The translations under genes and the position numbers were made by a program. The notes beneath the pieces were generated by a model. That model worked only from the letters and a program-made list of their open reading frames with translations, ran no database searches and was not told the origin of the DNA. Of a stretch of DNA of 64,000 nucleotides, positions 49,731-59,571 are shown one piece after another. The DNA is from Cercis canadensis. Taxonomy: Eukaryota > Streptophyta > Magnoliopsida > Fabales > Fabaceae. The DNA lies in the NCBI GenBank assembly GCA_003255065.1, contig QAOA01003602.1, positions 94,364 through 158,363 of the forward strand, in the 5' to 3' direction. Position 1 is the first letter of the stretch. Each line of letters opens with the position of its first letter.

Positions 49731-50840
49731 ATATTACATAGCTCCAACTGGCGAGAAAGTCCGCTCAAAACGAGACATACAGAAGTAAGTTCCTGCTGCT
49801 TTACTGTCTTTCTATTGTGACCTTGAAATCTTCTTTTAAATTCTTAACACAGAGTGTTGATATTTCTTTTACAGTTTTTTCTTGTTGCTTGTGCTTTTGC
49901 AGGTTCTTTTTGAAACATCCACAATAAAGTGGTTTGTGTAGATACCCAACCTTTTTGGCCATTACATTTAGACTCATTTCACTAAAAGCTCACATCACCA
50001 AATCTTCATCTTGGATAATATTTCCATCATATCTTTTAGTCCTCCTCTATAAATAGTTCTCAGCAACAGGTATATGGACTTTTGCTTCTCTTAGCATTTA
50101 TTATTCTCATTAACTCGGACCGTACTAACTTAAACTTCGGAGCTCGGGTATCGCCACCCAATCCTTAATTCACTTGTATCACTGTGCAGTTAATACTCCT
50201 CCGACCTCATCCATCTTCCCGACCTTTAGCTCAGATCAGGCATTGTCAGTTTGCATTTGATGTCCCGAAGCCATTGAAAGAAGGCTATGTGAGGAAGCGC
50301 TCTGCTTCATCTGCTGCTTCATAAAAGATGAATGGACCTGTTGAGCCTGAGCAAGGTATTAAGAAATTATGTACCTTAAAAATCTAAATATAGTTGCTCA
50401 ACCCTATCCTATCCTTCAATGCTTTTTGATATTTCTTTGTTCAACTCTCAATAAGTCTGTTTCCACTTATACTCAACAAAATAATTTGTCATAAGAGGAA
50501 TATATGGCTTGTTTATCTCTACAAACCCTGCAGACTAAACTTTAGTGCGTATTTGGATTAGTTATGAAAAAACAGATTATGTAAAGAATAAATTCTAGGT
50601 AGAATTGATTATGAAAGTAAAAAACTAATTGTGGCAGAACCTATTCTATGTTTGCATTGCATATGTTACATCAGAATCAACTTTATAATAATTAGTTTTT
50701 GCTGTTGAATTATTTTACCTAAACATACACTTAAATACTTCCTTACATTTTCAGGGAGACCATGGCTTCAAGCTCCATGTGCAGGCTCCACTGCTTCTGA
50801 TTCTATGAGTCGTCCTGCAAAGAGAAGCAGGAAACACTGA
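49731..50840 (+). pseudogene. Methyl-CpG-binding-domain gene remnant (MBD, 3' part)
   Basis: There are four exon pieces with proper borders. The first, 49731-49784 (TTGCAG|..|GTAAGT), encodes YYIAPTGEKVRSKRDIQ, the central strand-loop of an MBD. The second, 49903-49927, encodes KFFLKHPQ and then hits TAA. The third, about 50235-50355, encodes QFAFDVPKPLKEGYVRKRS, the segment that follows the MBD in the plant MBD1/2/4/12 class. It has a TAA ten codons later but stays open to CAAG|GTATT. The fourth, 50755-50840 (TTTTCAG|), encodes GRPWLQAPCAG and ends with the nuclear-signal-like RPAKRSRKH. Exon phases agree across the last two introns. MBD proteins read methylated DNA in the nucleus. The two in-frame stops and the missing CW and N-terminal MBD parts argue for a pseudogene. 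An alternative exon path without the stops cannot be excluded. Confidence 0.62.
50542..50734. mobile_element. Possible MITE in the last MBD intron
   Basis: TTTAGTGCGTATTTGGATTAG at the left and its imperfect inverse complement TACCTAAACATACACTTAAA at the right bracket about 190 AT-rich bases. TTTA/TTAA-like edges are compatible with a small MITE. Tentative. Confidence 0.4.
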
Positions 50841-53143
50841 AGATAAAGAGATTATATGTTGTGGACAGATTTTGATGAAATGTTAAAAAGAGAGATGAAA
50901 GGTATCTCTTAGATAACAACAGTATTTTGCAATCCATTTCAATTTTTCATTGATGGCTGTGTGGCCTTATTTGTATCTTGGCTGATTGCATCAATCATTG
51001 AGATGGTAAAGACGTTAACTTTGCTAATTAAATTGTATCTTGCATCAGTAGAATTTTATGCTTTTTTAATCTTCAGAAATGATTTTTCCTAACAATTGAT
51101 TTAGCAATAAATCAAAAACTAATGCTTTTATCAAGATTAAAAGATCTTAACATTGTATTATGGTAGTTCATGTGAGAGAAGGGGAATAAAACTAGATGAT
51201 GATGATATTAATTACCAAAAAAAAAAAAAAATAAACCTAGGNAAAAAAAAAAAAACCTAGGAAGTTGGAGATTAGAATTTACACATAAACAAACACAAAT
51301 CTCACATAATTCAAAGTCCCTTGGATTTTTTGCAAGACAGCCACTCGAAGGGTTGGTTGCAAGAACACAGATCCACACCCTGGCCACTCTATAGCTTTAG
51401 TTCCACACCCTTGGAGCTCTCTTTTGATGTTTCCTAAACTTTCCAACATCTCGCATTTGCACATGGTAGGGGTTGATCAGTCATGACAAAGCATGCCAGA
51501 GCAACTAAAAATGGAAGAGAGGGCTTATAAACCCTTTTAGCTATTGATACATAATAGATGGCGGTGACCACTTTGGGCACGAATTTGAGAGCTCGTATAC
51601 TAAGTTACTAAAATTTATTTTCATGATTAGTATAGTGATATCAAACTTTTTAATAATATGATCATAGACCCACTAGTATACATTACCTTTTGATATTATC
51701 GAGTTTTAACAAACTCAAAAAAAAATAAAAATAAAGCTTTCTAAGTAAAATTTAATTTAATGTACAAGTATTTTTGATTTTATCACTTCCACAATGGGAC
51801 TCCCATAAATACTGACATGTAAGATTTCATTTCTACTGAAGCAATTAAAGATTTGAAACATATGCTTTTGTTGGCCATTGCAGATAGATACCTAGAAATT
51901 AAGTTAGATCTTTCTCTCCAACTCTCTTGTAAAATAAAAAATAAAAACAAAAATGAATTTTTTATTGTATAATAATGCCAAGAAGAAAAATGTATATAAT
52001 AAACTTGCAAATATATCTGTCGTATGCTATTGAAATTATATTTTGACGGGAAAACTATGTCATTAAAAATTTTAAGCATTTTATTTCACGTGTGGAAAAT
52101 TTGATAAAACTATTCTCAAGTTAGTTTCTTTTTTATTTCCATAGTTTTGTTTAAATAACATCATTTTGATATCTAACTTTTCTTCCTTTAACAGTTTTAT
52201 TCCTTTCATATATACATCCTAACAAAGATAAAAGTAAAACTAGATAAATAGCAGACTAAAAATTACGTAAAATCTCAATTCAGCAGAAATATCTCCTCTT
52301 TGCTGTGGCTACGCTAGTATCAAAATATGAATCTTTTTTATGGGTTTTGGATTTAGCTCCAAGGCAAACCTTCATTTTATCTATTTCATTTTTACGAAAT
52401 TTTTTTCTGTGGTATTTTTAATAAATTTAATAATCCTCAATTCTTTCTTCTTTTGTATTATTGCTTTCTCACCAAATTCTTCCTTGCAAATAAGTGAGAA
52501 GGTAAGGTTGTTTAGAAACTTGAATAATGAGGTAATGAAAACAAAAGGAAATGAATTTTTTAAAGAAGAAAAAGACTATCGATAAAGTAATAAGCACAAG
52601 AAACAAAAGGTTGGAGAAAATGGTCATTTTCTTGTGAGAAAGAAAGGAATTATGACTAAATAGATAAGGATAATCAATAGCCTACTGTTTGGATGGTCAG
52701 AAAAGAAATGCAATTTTTTGGAGCCCTGGGTTGCTAGCTCTCTAACTATTTCATCATGTTTTCTATTTTTAGCTGTACAAATTCGACTAAAAGGCAAGAT
52801 GTATCACTTTCGGATTAAAGTGATATCAGATCTATAATGAGACAACGACTTACCCTAATGGGTAGCAAAGTCTATTCTGGTCTATTTAATTTTATTAATC
52901 TCCAAGGCAATCTAACTCTATAGATTGACCACACCTTAGATTTAGTGGTATTATAATGTTAGGAAACCCTCAATATCCAAATATATAATTGAAAGTAAAG
53001 TTGATCATTTTTCAGTCTATTATAATACTCATACATTACAATCATGTGGAATATCTTTCATATTATAAATTACTTTTACACTATTATGACTAGACGAATT
53101 AAGCTATCCACTATCTCTAAAAGATTCTTTTGGCATTTACAAG
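50841..53143. other. Intergenic DNA downstream of the MBD gene
   Basis: 3' flank and AT-rich DNA with poly-A runs (51222-51255, one N at 51242). Small frames at 51.3, 51.8 and 52.3 kb have no domain and low-complexity composition. Confidence 0.4.
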
Positions 53144-53366
53144 TGATACGATAAGCATGGGCTATAGGAGTTTTGGGTAGATAGGTCTCTTATCCTTATC
53201 TATTGTTATTATTATAGTTTCCTAGTTATCTTTTAATTAGTATTATTATCATATTAGGTAGTAGTTGTTTAGTAGGAGTCTTGTGGCCTTTTGATTATAT
53301 AAGTGTGTTAGGTCGCATTGTAAAACAATCAATCATCAATAAATCAATTCTTAGTTCCCTATTGCA
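53144..53366 (+). repeat. 5' LTR of a small non-autonomous LTR element
   Basis: TGATACGATAAGCATGGGC ... CCCTATTGCA is matched by 54855-55055 in direct orientation: GATAGGTCTCTTAT, TATCTATTGTTATTATTATA and TAGTAGTTGTTTAGTAGGAG are all shared. It is followed by TGGTATCAAAGC. Confidence 0.85.
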
Positions 53367-53371
53367 TAATT

Positions 53372-53383
53372 TGGTATCAAAGC
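53372..53383 (+). other. Primer-binding site (initiator-Met tRNA type)
   Basis: TGGTATCAAAGC differs at one base from the TGGTATCAGAGC of the other elements here. It lies five bases past the 5' LTR end, in the normal position. Confidence 0.8.
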
Positions 53384-53397
53384 CATCACCCACCACC

Positions 53398-54773
53398 ATG
53401 GATCAACACCTAGTAGAACACCTAGTAGAAAGTCTTCTTAAAATAGAGCATATCTTCAAAGAAATGAGGCAAGAAATGAAGCAAACCTTCCAAGAAGTAG
53501 GGCAAAGTTGTGCTGAAATACAAAAGACTCTGAAAGAGTATCGTGAGCATTTGAAGGAAGAGGAAGGAGAAGGATTATCTCAAGAAAATACATTGAAGGA
53601 AGCTTTGTCAACCAAGCCATCAATGAAAGGTTTTCAAAAGGAAATATTGTCAATCAATATCCCCTTAGGCTCTGTTTGGGAGCTTTTTTGGAGGGGAGAG
53701 AAGAGAAGAGGAGAGGAAAGGGAGGGAAAGGAAGGGAAAGGAAAGGGAGGGGTTTTCCTCTCCTTTGTTTGGATGATTAAAATGAGGAAAATGAAAGGAA
53801 AGGGAAGGAAATGTCTTATTGTAAAATATTTTTACTAGTTTACCCTTTATTATCTTTTCACTCTTTTTTTCTAATTCAATTTTTTTAATTATAAATGTAA
53901 TTATTATTTATTTATTAAAAAAATAAAAATTGACAATAACCGAATTCATACTCTAATTAAGTACATTTTCATAAAAAAGTAAAATTTCATAAATATTAAA
54001 TTATTAATATATAATATACACTTATTGCTTCTAATGAGTCATAAAAAAATTAATATACTATATATTTTCAAAAAGAAAATAAACTGTGCATCTGAAAAAT
54101 TATGCAAATTCTATTGCTTTATGGGTTGCAATTAATTAAATTAGAGTGATGATAAAAGGGATTATTTATAATTTTTTTTCATTAGATTGATATAATTAAA
54201 ATTTTTAATTAGAAATATAAAAGAATTACAATTTAAACATAAAACTTCAACTTTTTTTATTTCTTTTCTTATCCAACAATTCAATGGTGGTAAACAGTAT
54301 GGGTAAATTAGTAAATTAATTCTCTACCCCTCCAAACCCCCCAATTTGGGGGGTTGAAATTTGTGAATGAAAAAAGGAGTGCAAGGGTCAAAGTTTAACC
54401 CTTGGTCTCCTTCTCCTTTCAAACTTAAAGCTCCCAAACAAGGAAGTGGACTCTCTCATTCCTCTCCTCTCCTCTCTTTTCCCCTTCAAAAGAACTCCCA
54501 AACATACCCTTAGAAGGCACACCTTTTGAAAATAACATCCACGTGAATCAAATAACCACAAGTTTTGAAGGATTTCCCTTTATAGTCCAAGTTTTGAATC
54601 TGTCATCAAAAGAAGTTTTAGTAGCTGATGATGCCTTCCTCAACACGTGCAAGAATGAAGCCCTCATTGCTTCTTCCAAAGACAAACCTTGGGGACAAGG
54701 TCTTCCTAGAAGGGGGAGGGATGATACAACCCTAAATAGTTATCTTTTATATAGTTTAGATTATCCTTATTAA
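53398..54773 (+). pseudogene. Short ORF of the small LTR element, interrupted by a MITE
   Basis: ATG 53398 lies just after the primer-binding site (CACCACCATGG is a good context). Ninety codons run to the TTA at 53665-53667. The 5' part is a predicted amphipathic coiled coil (HLVESLLKIEHIFKEMRQEM, EIQKTLKEYREHLKEEEGEG), as in the N terminus of retrotransposon gag-like proteins. The MITE follows (53668-54509), then a second TTA. From 54513 the same frame stays open for 86 codons to a stop at 54773, including FPFIVQVLNL and GLPRRGRDDTT. Without the MITE the two parts are in register, about 176 codons. There is no zinc knuckle, protease or RT, so the element is non-autonomous. No close family is recognised. 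Confidence 0.7.
53668..54509 (-). mobile_element. Tourist-like (PIF/Harbinger) MITE, copy 2, complete
   Basis: 842 bp flanked by TTA on both sides (53665-53667, 54510-54512), the 3-base target of this superfamily. The ends GGCTCTGTTTGGGAGC and, inverted, GGGTATGTTTGGGAGT are imperfect TIRs that continue into TTTTTGGAGGGG / CTTTTGAAGGGG. The interior is very AT-rich, with the CCCCCCAATTTGGGGGG palindrome near 54340. There is no transposase. It lies inverted relative to copy 1 at 44728, about 9 kb away. Confidence 0.92.
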
Positions 54774-54839
54774 TTATCTATTAGGATTAGTAATGATCTC
54801 TTAATTAGAATGTATGTTCCTTGCAAACAAGGAACTACT

Positions 54840-54854
54840 TGAAGAGGGAAGGAA
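54840..54854 (+). other. Polypurine tract of the small LTR element
   Basis: GAAGAGGGAAGGAA immediately precedes the 3' LTR start TGATATGATAAGC. Confidence 0.8.
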
Positions 54855-55055
54855 TGATATGATAAGCATGGGCTCTAAGAGTTATGAGTAGATAGGTCTC
54901 TTATTCTTATCTATTGTTATTATTATAGTTCCCTAGTTATCTTTCAATTAGTATTATTATCATATTGGGTAGTAGTTGTTTAGTAGGAGTTTTGTGGCCT
55001 TTTAATTATATAAGTGTGGTAGGTCATATTGTAAAGTAATCAATTATCAATAAAG
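54855..55055 (+). repeat. 3' LTR of the small LTR element, 3' end lost
   Basis: It matches 53144-53350 through ATTATCAATAAA, after which the last 20 or so bases of the 5' LTR (TTCTTAGTTCCCTATTGCA) are not found. Differences are about one in fifteen by eye, so the insertion is moderately old. Confidence 0.82.
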
Positions 55056-55732
55056 GCTTTTGTAAGAATTTTGTGGCATAGAAGATTTCTATGGCCTCAA
55101 ACATAAACTATTGAGTGGGGTGTCAAAGATTCTTACCATTGAACTAAGCACCCAATAGCTGTAAATACCACATTAGCGTGGAATAATAATTTCTCTTTAT
55201 TAATGCACCTTTTTAACATTGAAATTTATTTGGAGATGGCTTTTCACACATGTAAATATATATACACTTTTTCATTACAATGTAATTTTGAATTGAGAAA
55301 TGTTACTCGCTCGTCCCACTCATCATTGCACAAAACGGCCTCTGGCTGAATGATATTGAAATCGCTTTCATGAGATGGGTTTTGTACTCAAATCTAAAGT
55401 CATAACTAAAAATATATAAAAAAGATACCTCATTATTGCTCATCACTCTCAGTTTAGTCCATTCAAGTAGATGCAATTTTAGGGTAGTGTGGCCAATAAT
55501 AATTATGATGAAGTTTGTTGAGTATTTGGTTATAATTAGTGCATGTAACATTACTTATTTGAATATAACAGAACTTATTTAAATTTGTTTTTTAGTGACC
55601 CAAATTATTTACTCTTTTAAAGTTCGTTATGTAAGTATCATTTCTCATTTGTTAAAGTTTAAGAGAATCTATTAAAAAAAATGCAAATATGAGATAAATA
55701 AAAATAATGCGTGTGTAAATAATATTACTCAC
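55056..55732. other. Intergenic DNA
   Basis: AT-rich. The 82-codon minus-strand frame at 55303-55551 has no recognisable domain. It lies where exon 2 of the gene at 55.97 kb would be expected, but no clear acceptor plus coding match was found. Confidence 0.35.
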
Positions 55733-55970
55733 TGATGTTAAAGTTACCCAGACTGGTGCTTTGGCACCGGATTGCTTTGAACCGGGTGGCAGCTACTGAT
55801 CCGATGGCATGGGAAAGAGGAGCCAAAGATCGACGACCGAGGATGAGAGATGGGACAGAAGGAGGTTGGATTATGGAAGTGGAGGAGATAACGCGCCTGG
55901 GAAGTAGGAGAGAGTGTGTGGAGAGACGAGCAGAGGAGCTGGTAACAGCTCGTGCTAGGGTTAACGCCAT
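55733..55970 (-). CDS. First exon of a putative organelle-targeted protein (partial)
   Basis: From ATG 55970 the frame encodes about 79 residues rich in Ser, Arg, Leu and Ala with almost no acidic residues: MALTLARAVTSSSARLSTHS, RRVISSTSIIQPP, LILGRRSLAPLSHAIGSVAA, RFKAIRCQST. This is the composition of a mitochondrial or plastid transit peptide, with RxxS-like cleavage contexts. The exon ends AACATCA|GTGAGT, a strong donor. A TATA box lies about 100 bases upstream. The in-frame ATG at 56072 overlaps that TATA box and would be outside the transcript, so 55970 is preferred. GC content is clearly above the surroundings, as in real exons. The mature protein is not visible: no exon 2 was recognised before the LTR element. 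It is either a gene with a long intron beyond it or a truncated copy. Product unknown. Confidence 0.55.
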
Positions 55971-56070
55971 TACGATTTCAGAGGAAGAAGGAAATGAGGG
56001 TTTTGGAGTGAAGATGCTACTCACTTCACTTTGAATAGAAATAATAGTGCGTGTAGGAACCATGCCACTC

Positions 56071-56077
56071 ATTTATA
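56071..56077 (-). promoter_or_regulatory. TATA box of the putative organelle-protein gene
   Basis: CACACTATAAATG on the minus strand, about 100 bases before the chosen ATG, gives a typical 60-70-base 5' UTR. Confidence 0.5.
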
Positions 56078-56097
56078 GTGTGGCAGATATGGAAGGT

Positions 56098-57115
56098 CAT
56101 TGGCTCGAAACACAAAATAATTGAAGTGTATAATTAAATATTAATTACATACCTACTATAAGGATAAAAGTCAAAGATTAAATGAAATCATTACACGTGA
56201 CTAGGTAGGTCCGTAGGTGTAGATAATAAAGAAGATTTTAAATATATAATTTACATAAACGTCATGTCCCAAAAATCAAAAAAAGGAAACTTTCACTAAT
56301 AGCATCCTTTTCTTGATGAAGTAATTATTGTGCAAAAAAGTACTGATAATTTTAACTGGTTTTATGCTTATATTTCTTTAGGAATTCTATCCCTATTACT
56401 GAATAAAAGAAGTTATATGTACTTGGAATAAAATTTGTCATGATTGGTTTGGTACATGGAATGAAAAGTACGAAATTAAAATGAGAATAAAATTGTGAAT
56501 GGAATGAGAGAAATCAAATGGTTATTCCCATTCTTTAGTTTGATAATGGAACTAATTTAGAATGGCATTAGAATTAGTCTTAAAAGACATAAATGCCCCT
56601 TTAATTAGTAGATATATGGTTTTAAGGGTATTAATTGGATAAGTTATATTTAGCCCATGTGGTCAAAAACCCCTAATGTTCAAAAATGATTATTAAACTC
56701 TTCAAGATTCACAATTTATGAAAAAACAGACCTTTTATTCATCTAACCACCATTAGTATATTGAAAGAAATACCATTTGTTGGCCATTCATGTGACTCAC
56801 AGATAGGGATGCACATAGGAATAAAAAAAATAAAATAATTGAAGAGGGCTAGTAATTAAATACCTATTACAAGGTTTTAAAAGTGAAACAATAACTAAAA
56901 ACATCACAAAGCATTAAGTGTGGATTAGTGATGAAAGTTTTAAATAGTTTACATGAATGCCATGTTCAACATAAAAAAAAGTAAAAAAAAAAATTCTCTA
57001 ATTGCATGGTTTTCTAAATAAAGTAATTATTAAGAGTTTAAACAACATCGATTAATAGTTTTACTAGTTTTATGCTTATATTTCATTAGGCATTCTATCG
57101 ACAATTTGACCAAAA
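56098..57115. repeat. Two diverged direct repeats related to the 3' tandem array
   Basis: A roughly 290-base block starting AAAATAATTGAAG at 56113 returns at 56831. Both continue through ATTAAATA, ACATCAC/ATTACACG, AATTTACAT..ATGCCATGT, AAGTAATTATT and GTTTTATGCTTATATTTC. The opening AAAATAATTGAAGTG...ATTAATTACATACCTAC also matches the 680-bp units beyond 59.6 kb. Between the two copies lies a TTTGGTACATGGAATG MITE-like block (56450-56600). Confidence 0.6.
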
Positions 57116-57322
57116 TAATACAAGTGGACAAATTATTTACCTAAATGGTGTATATTTGAAAGTATTTACCTAAAAGGGGCAGTTTTTATTTTTTTTAATA
57201 ATATTCGTATTTGAGTTAGTCACGTTTTATGATGACCAAAACCGTGAATCAATTGAACACGGTTCAGAGAGTTTTTCACCAAAGCGTGATCACTGTTCAC
57301 TCAATATTCTTGCCAATTGAAG

Positions 57323-57640
57323 TCACGGTGTTGGATGTTTTCTATCACGGTCTTCCTCCCTTAAGGTCACGGTTTGCCATTTATTTTCAGTTAATAGTTT
57401 TTTGTTTTTGGGTCACGGTTTGGAATGAATTTTTTGCTGCAAGGTCACGGTTTGGGAAGTGCTAAGGTCACGGTTTTGGTGCTTGGTTGGTCACGGTTTT
57501 GGAACTCTTTGACTCACGGTTTTTTGCATTCATGGTCACGGTTTTGGGGCAATTGACTAACGGTTTGGATTCTCTTGAAGGTCACCGTTTTGTGAGTTAT
57601 TTTGGTCATGCTTTTGCTTTCTTTCTTGTCACGGTTTTAG
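57323..57640 (+). repeat. Array of TCACGGTTT cores at 22-24-bp spacing
   Basis: The core TCACGGTTT(T) or a one- to two-base variant starts at about 57323, 57345, 57367, 57413, 57445, 57468, 57491, 57514, 57536, 57558, 57582, 57606 and 57629. Successive distances are 22, 22, 46 (twice 23), 32, 23, 23, 23, 22, 22, 24, 24 and 23. Eight cores contain exact CACGGTTT. The 10-13 bases between cores show no resemblance to each other. Further half-diverged cores lie at 57212-57300, and two inverted cores (AAACCGTGA) close both sides (57238, 57654). Open frames across it (MVTVL repeats) arise from the core and are not a gene. Known family not recognised. Confidence 0.85.
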
Positions 57641-57659
57641 TCATTGTTTCCCTAAACCG

Positions 57660-59510
57660 TGACTCTCTCCTTCCTTCGAAAATGACCTTTCTTCTTCCCC
57701 ATTTCCCTTTCTTCCCCTCACTTTCATTGTTCCAAACATGAATAGTGATGTGGTAATTGAGAATGGAAGAATTAATTCTAGAAAGAATTTGGGATAAATT
57801 GTAGAACCTTCTTCAACTTTAGCTTAAGTGCACAAACTCCTATAGTTCAAAAATCTGTATTAAATCCCTATGCTTCAAATCCGTCCATATTACAATTTGC
57901 CTATTAGCAGAAATATCATGTGGCAATCATGTGATTTCATTAAAAATCTAATTTAACTATTTCATCACTAATTAGGACTGAAATAGGGGGAATTTGGAGT
58001 CATTGTGTCATGTCCATCTCAAGTGGCATAATTACACTGAAAACAATGAAAAATTTTATTGAACAAAGGGGAAGAATATGGGGCTTTGGAGGAACCAAGT
58101 ATGTTTGTAATTTACAAAATTTAGAGCACAATCATTTTAAGGAAGGAGAAAATTTGGGGAAAGGACGAAATCAATTGGTTTGTCCTTAGTTTTCCAAAAA
58201 ACATTTTGCGCCTAACATTCTTAGAAGGACCTCGCTCACTACTTATTAGTATCAAGTGGTGTAGTACTCTAGGAGTACACAAGAGTTTCTCCCTTGTCTC
58301 ACTCTATATAGAAGGCCTATAGTGTGTGATGTGTGGCTGGGTTTCAAAAGCACACATGGGCTGGCGATGTCGTTTGCAGTCTCGAACACGGGAACTCCTC
58401 CCTTTGGGAGGGTTCTTTGAGCAACTGGGCGGCAACATGTATTTAATTGAAGGGACTCAACTTACAACATCACAACTAGGTGAGGATTTGTAACTTACAA
58501 GCTATAGACTTTGGTTACCCAATACTGGCACATAACTTCCTAAGGTCCAATTGAGTACAATAACATCAAGCCAAACCTATCTCAATGGCAAAATGGCCAT
58601 CATACCCTTCATTCAGTATTAAATATCATTCTCCTATAGGTGTGCAAACTGTTTTATACACCCTCATTTATTACACCTTACCAACTCGACACAATTACTA
58701 ACTAGGACATTTGGGCATTGACACACCCGGCCTAAGCCTATGTGTGCTATCTATGCAGATACTTATTAGACACCTAACCTCTGACCCCACCCATATCGAC
58801 CTAGTCATCAATACAGGCATATATTGTCACAAGAATTTACAAGTTGCTGGTTATAAGCTTAAAATGAGGGAACAACTAGCAAAAACTGGCGAAATAGAAA
58901 CGGAACGGTCCTAGACGATGTTTCAAGTGACTTTGTGAGCCGGAGAAATCTTCAAGTGCTCCTAGACTACTACAACATTTAAACCCAAATAGATAGCTGT
59001 ATTGCTAGGGCATACATACAAAATCTAATCTAATGAAACAATTAATGAATTTTCCTAATTGGATCTTCTTTTTTTTTTCGTACTTCCTTCTTTTTTAACA
59101 ATAAAGGTATTATTGGGCCAGCTTTTTCACACCAAAATTAAGTTTCTTCTTGAGTAATCTTAAAGGCACACCCTCTATATTGACTTGGTGCATTCATGGG
59201 AAAATTTTGCCTTGGTGCTGGCCCTAGGATTCAAACCTTTGCTAGCTTGGATAAACCTATTGTATCCTTACTACGAGGACAAACTCTTGGGGTTCTATTT
59301 GGGTCTAGTGGTGCAGTACCCTCAAAGCATGAAAAAAGTTTCTTGCATAGCAAACTTCTAAATAGTTTTTTTTTTTTTGAGTGCATTGGAAGCTACACAA
59401 CAAAAGTTAGGCAAAATGACTAAAAAAAGTACAATTTTGCAAAGTATTTCCGTAAATGGGGCAATTTTAATTAAATTATTGATAGACACGTAGAAAAAGA
59501 GGTCATGATA
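57660..59510. other. Intergenic repeat-like DNA, no gene recognised
   Basis: Several mixed-composition blocks look like transposon debris. AAGTGGTGTAGTACTCTAGG at 58255 and TAGTGGTGCAGTACCCTCAA at 59308 are related. CCTAGGATTCAAACC (59223) and CTCGAACACGGGAACTCC (58381) are inverted B-box-like words, as in tRNA-derived SINEs. None has definable ends. A 67-codon frame at 58.7 kb has no domain. Confidence 0.35.
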
Positions 59511-59530
59511 CACTACAACAAAAAAGGCAT
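59511..59530 (+). mobile_element. CACTA-type terminus, isolated
   Basis: CACTACAACAAAAAAGGCAT has the CACTACAA start of En/Spm termini. The same 22-base word TTAAATTATTGATAGACACG(TA) lies on both sides (59471 and 59580), as does GAGCGTTGATATTA. The terminus therefore sits in a small duplicated junction at the edge of the tandem array. Confidence 0.5.
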
Positions 59531-59571
59531 TTTTCTCATGGACAAAAAATCTGTATATTACATACATTGAG

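Noticed and set aside
53281..53397. Upstream part of the 185-codon frame as coding
   Set aside because: It starts at TTG and covers the LTR end and the primer-binding site. The ATG at 53398 in good context is the likely start.
55735..56034. 99-codon plus-strand frame
   Set aside because: Antisense to the transit-peptide exon. The minus strand has the TATA box and the donor site.
57323..57640. Prokaryotic CRISPR interpretation of the TCACGGTTT array
   Set aside because: The core is too short (about 10 bases), the spacers are about 12 bases, and the context is a plant nuclear genome without cas genes.
57229..57741. Two frames with MVTVL repeats as a repetitive protein
   Set aside because: The repeat is the TCACGGTTT DNA core read in whatever frame. 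Its 22-24-base spacing does not preserve frame.
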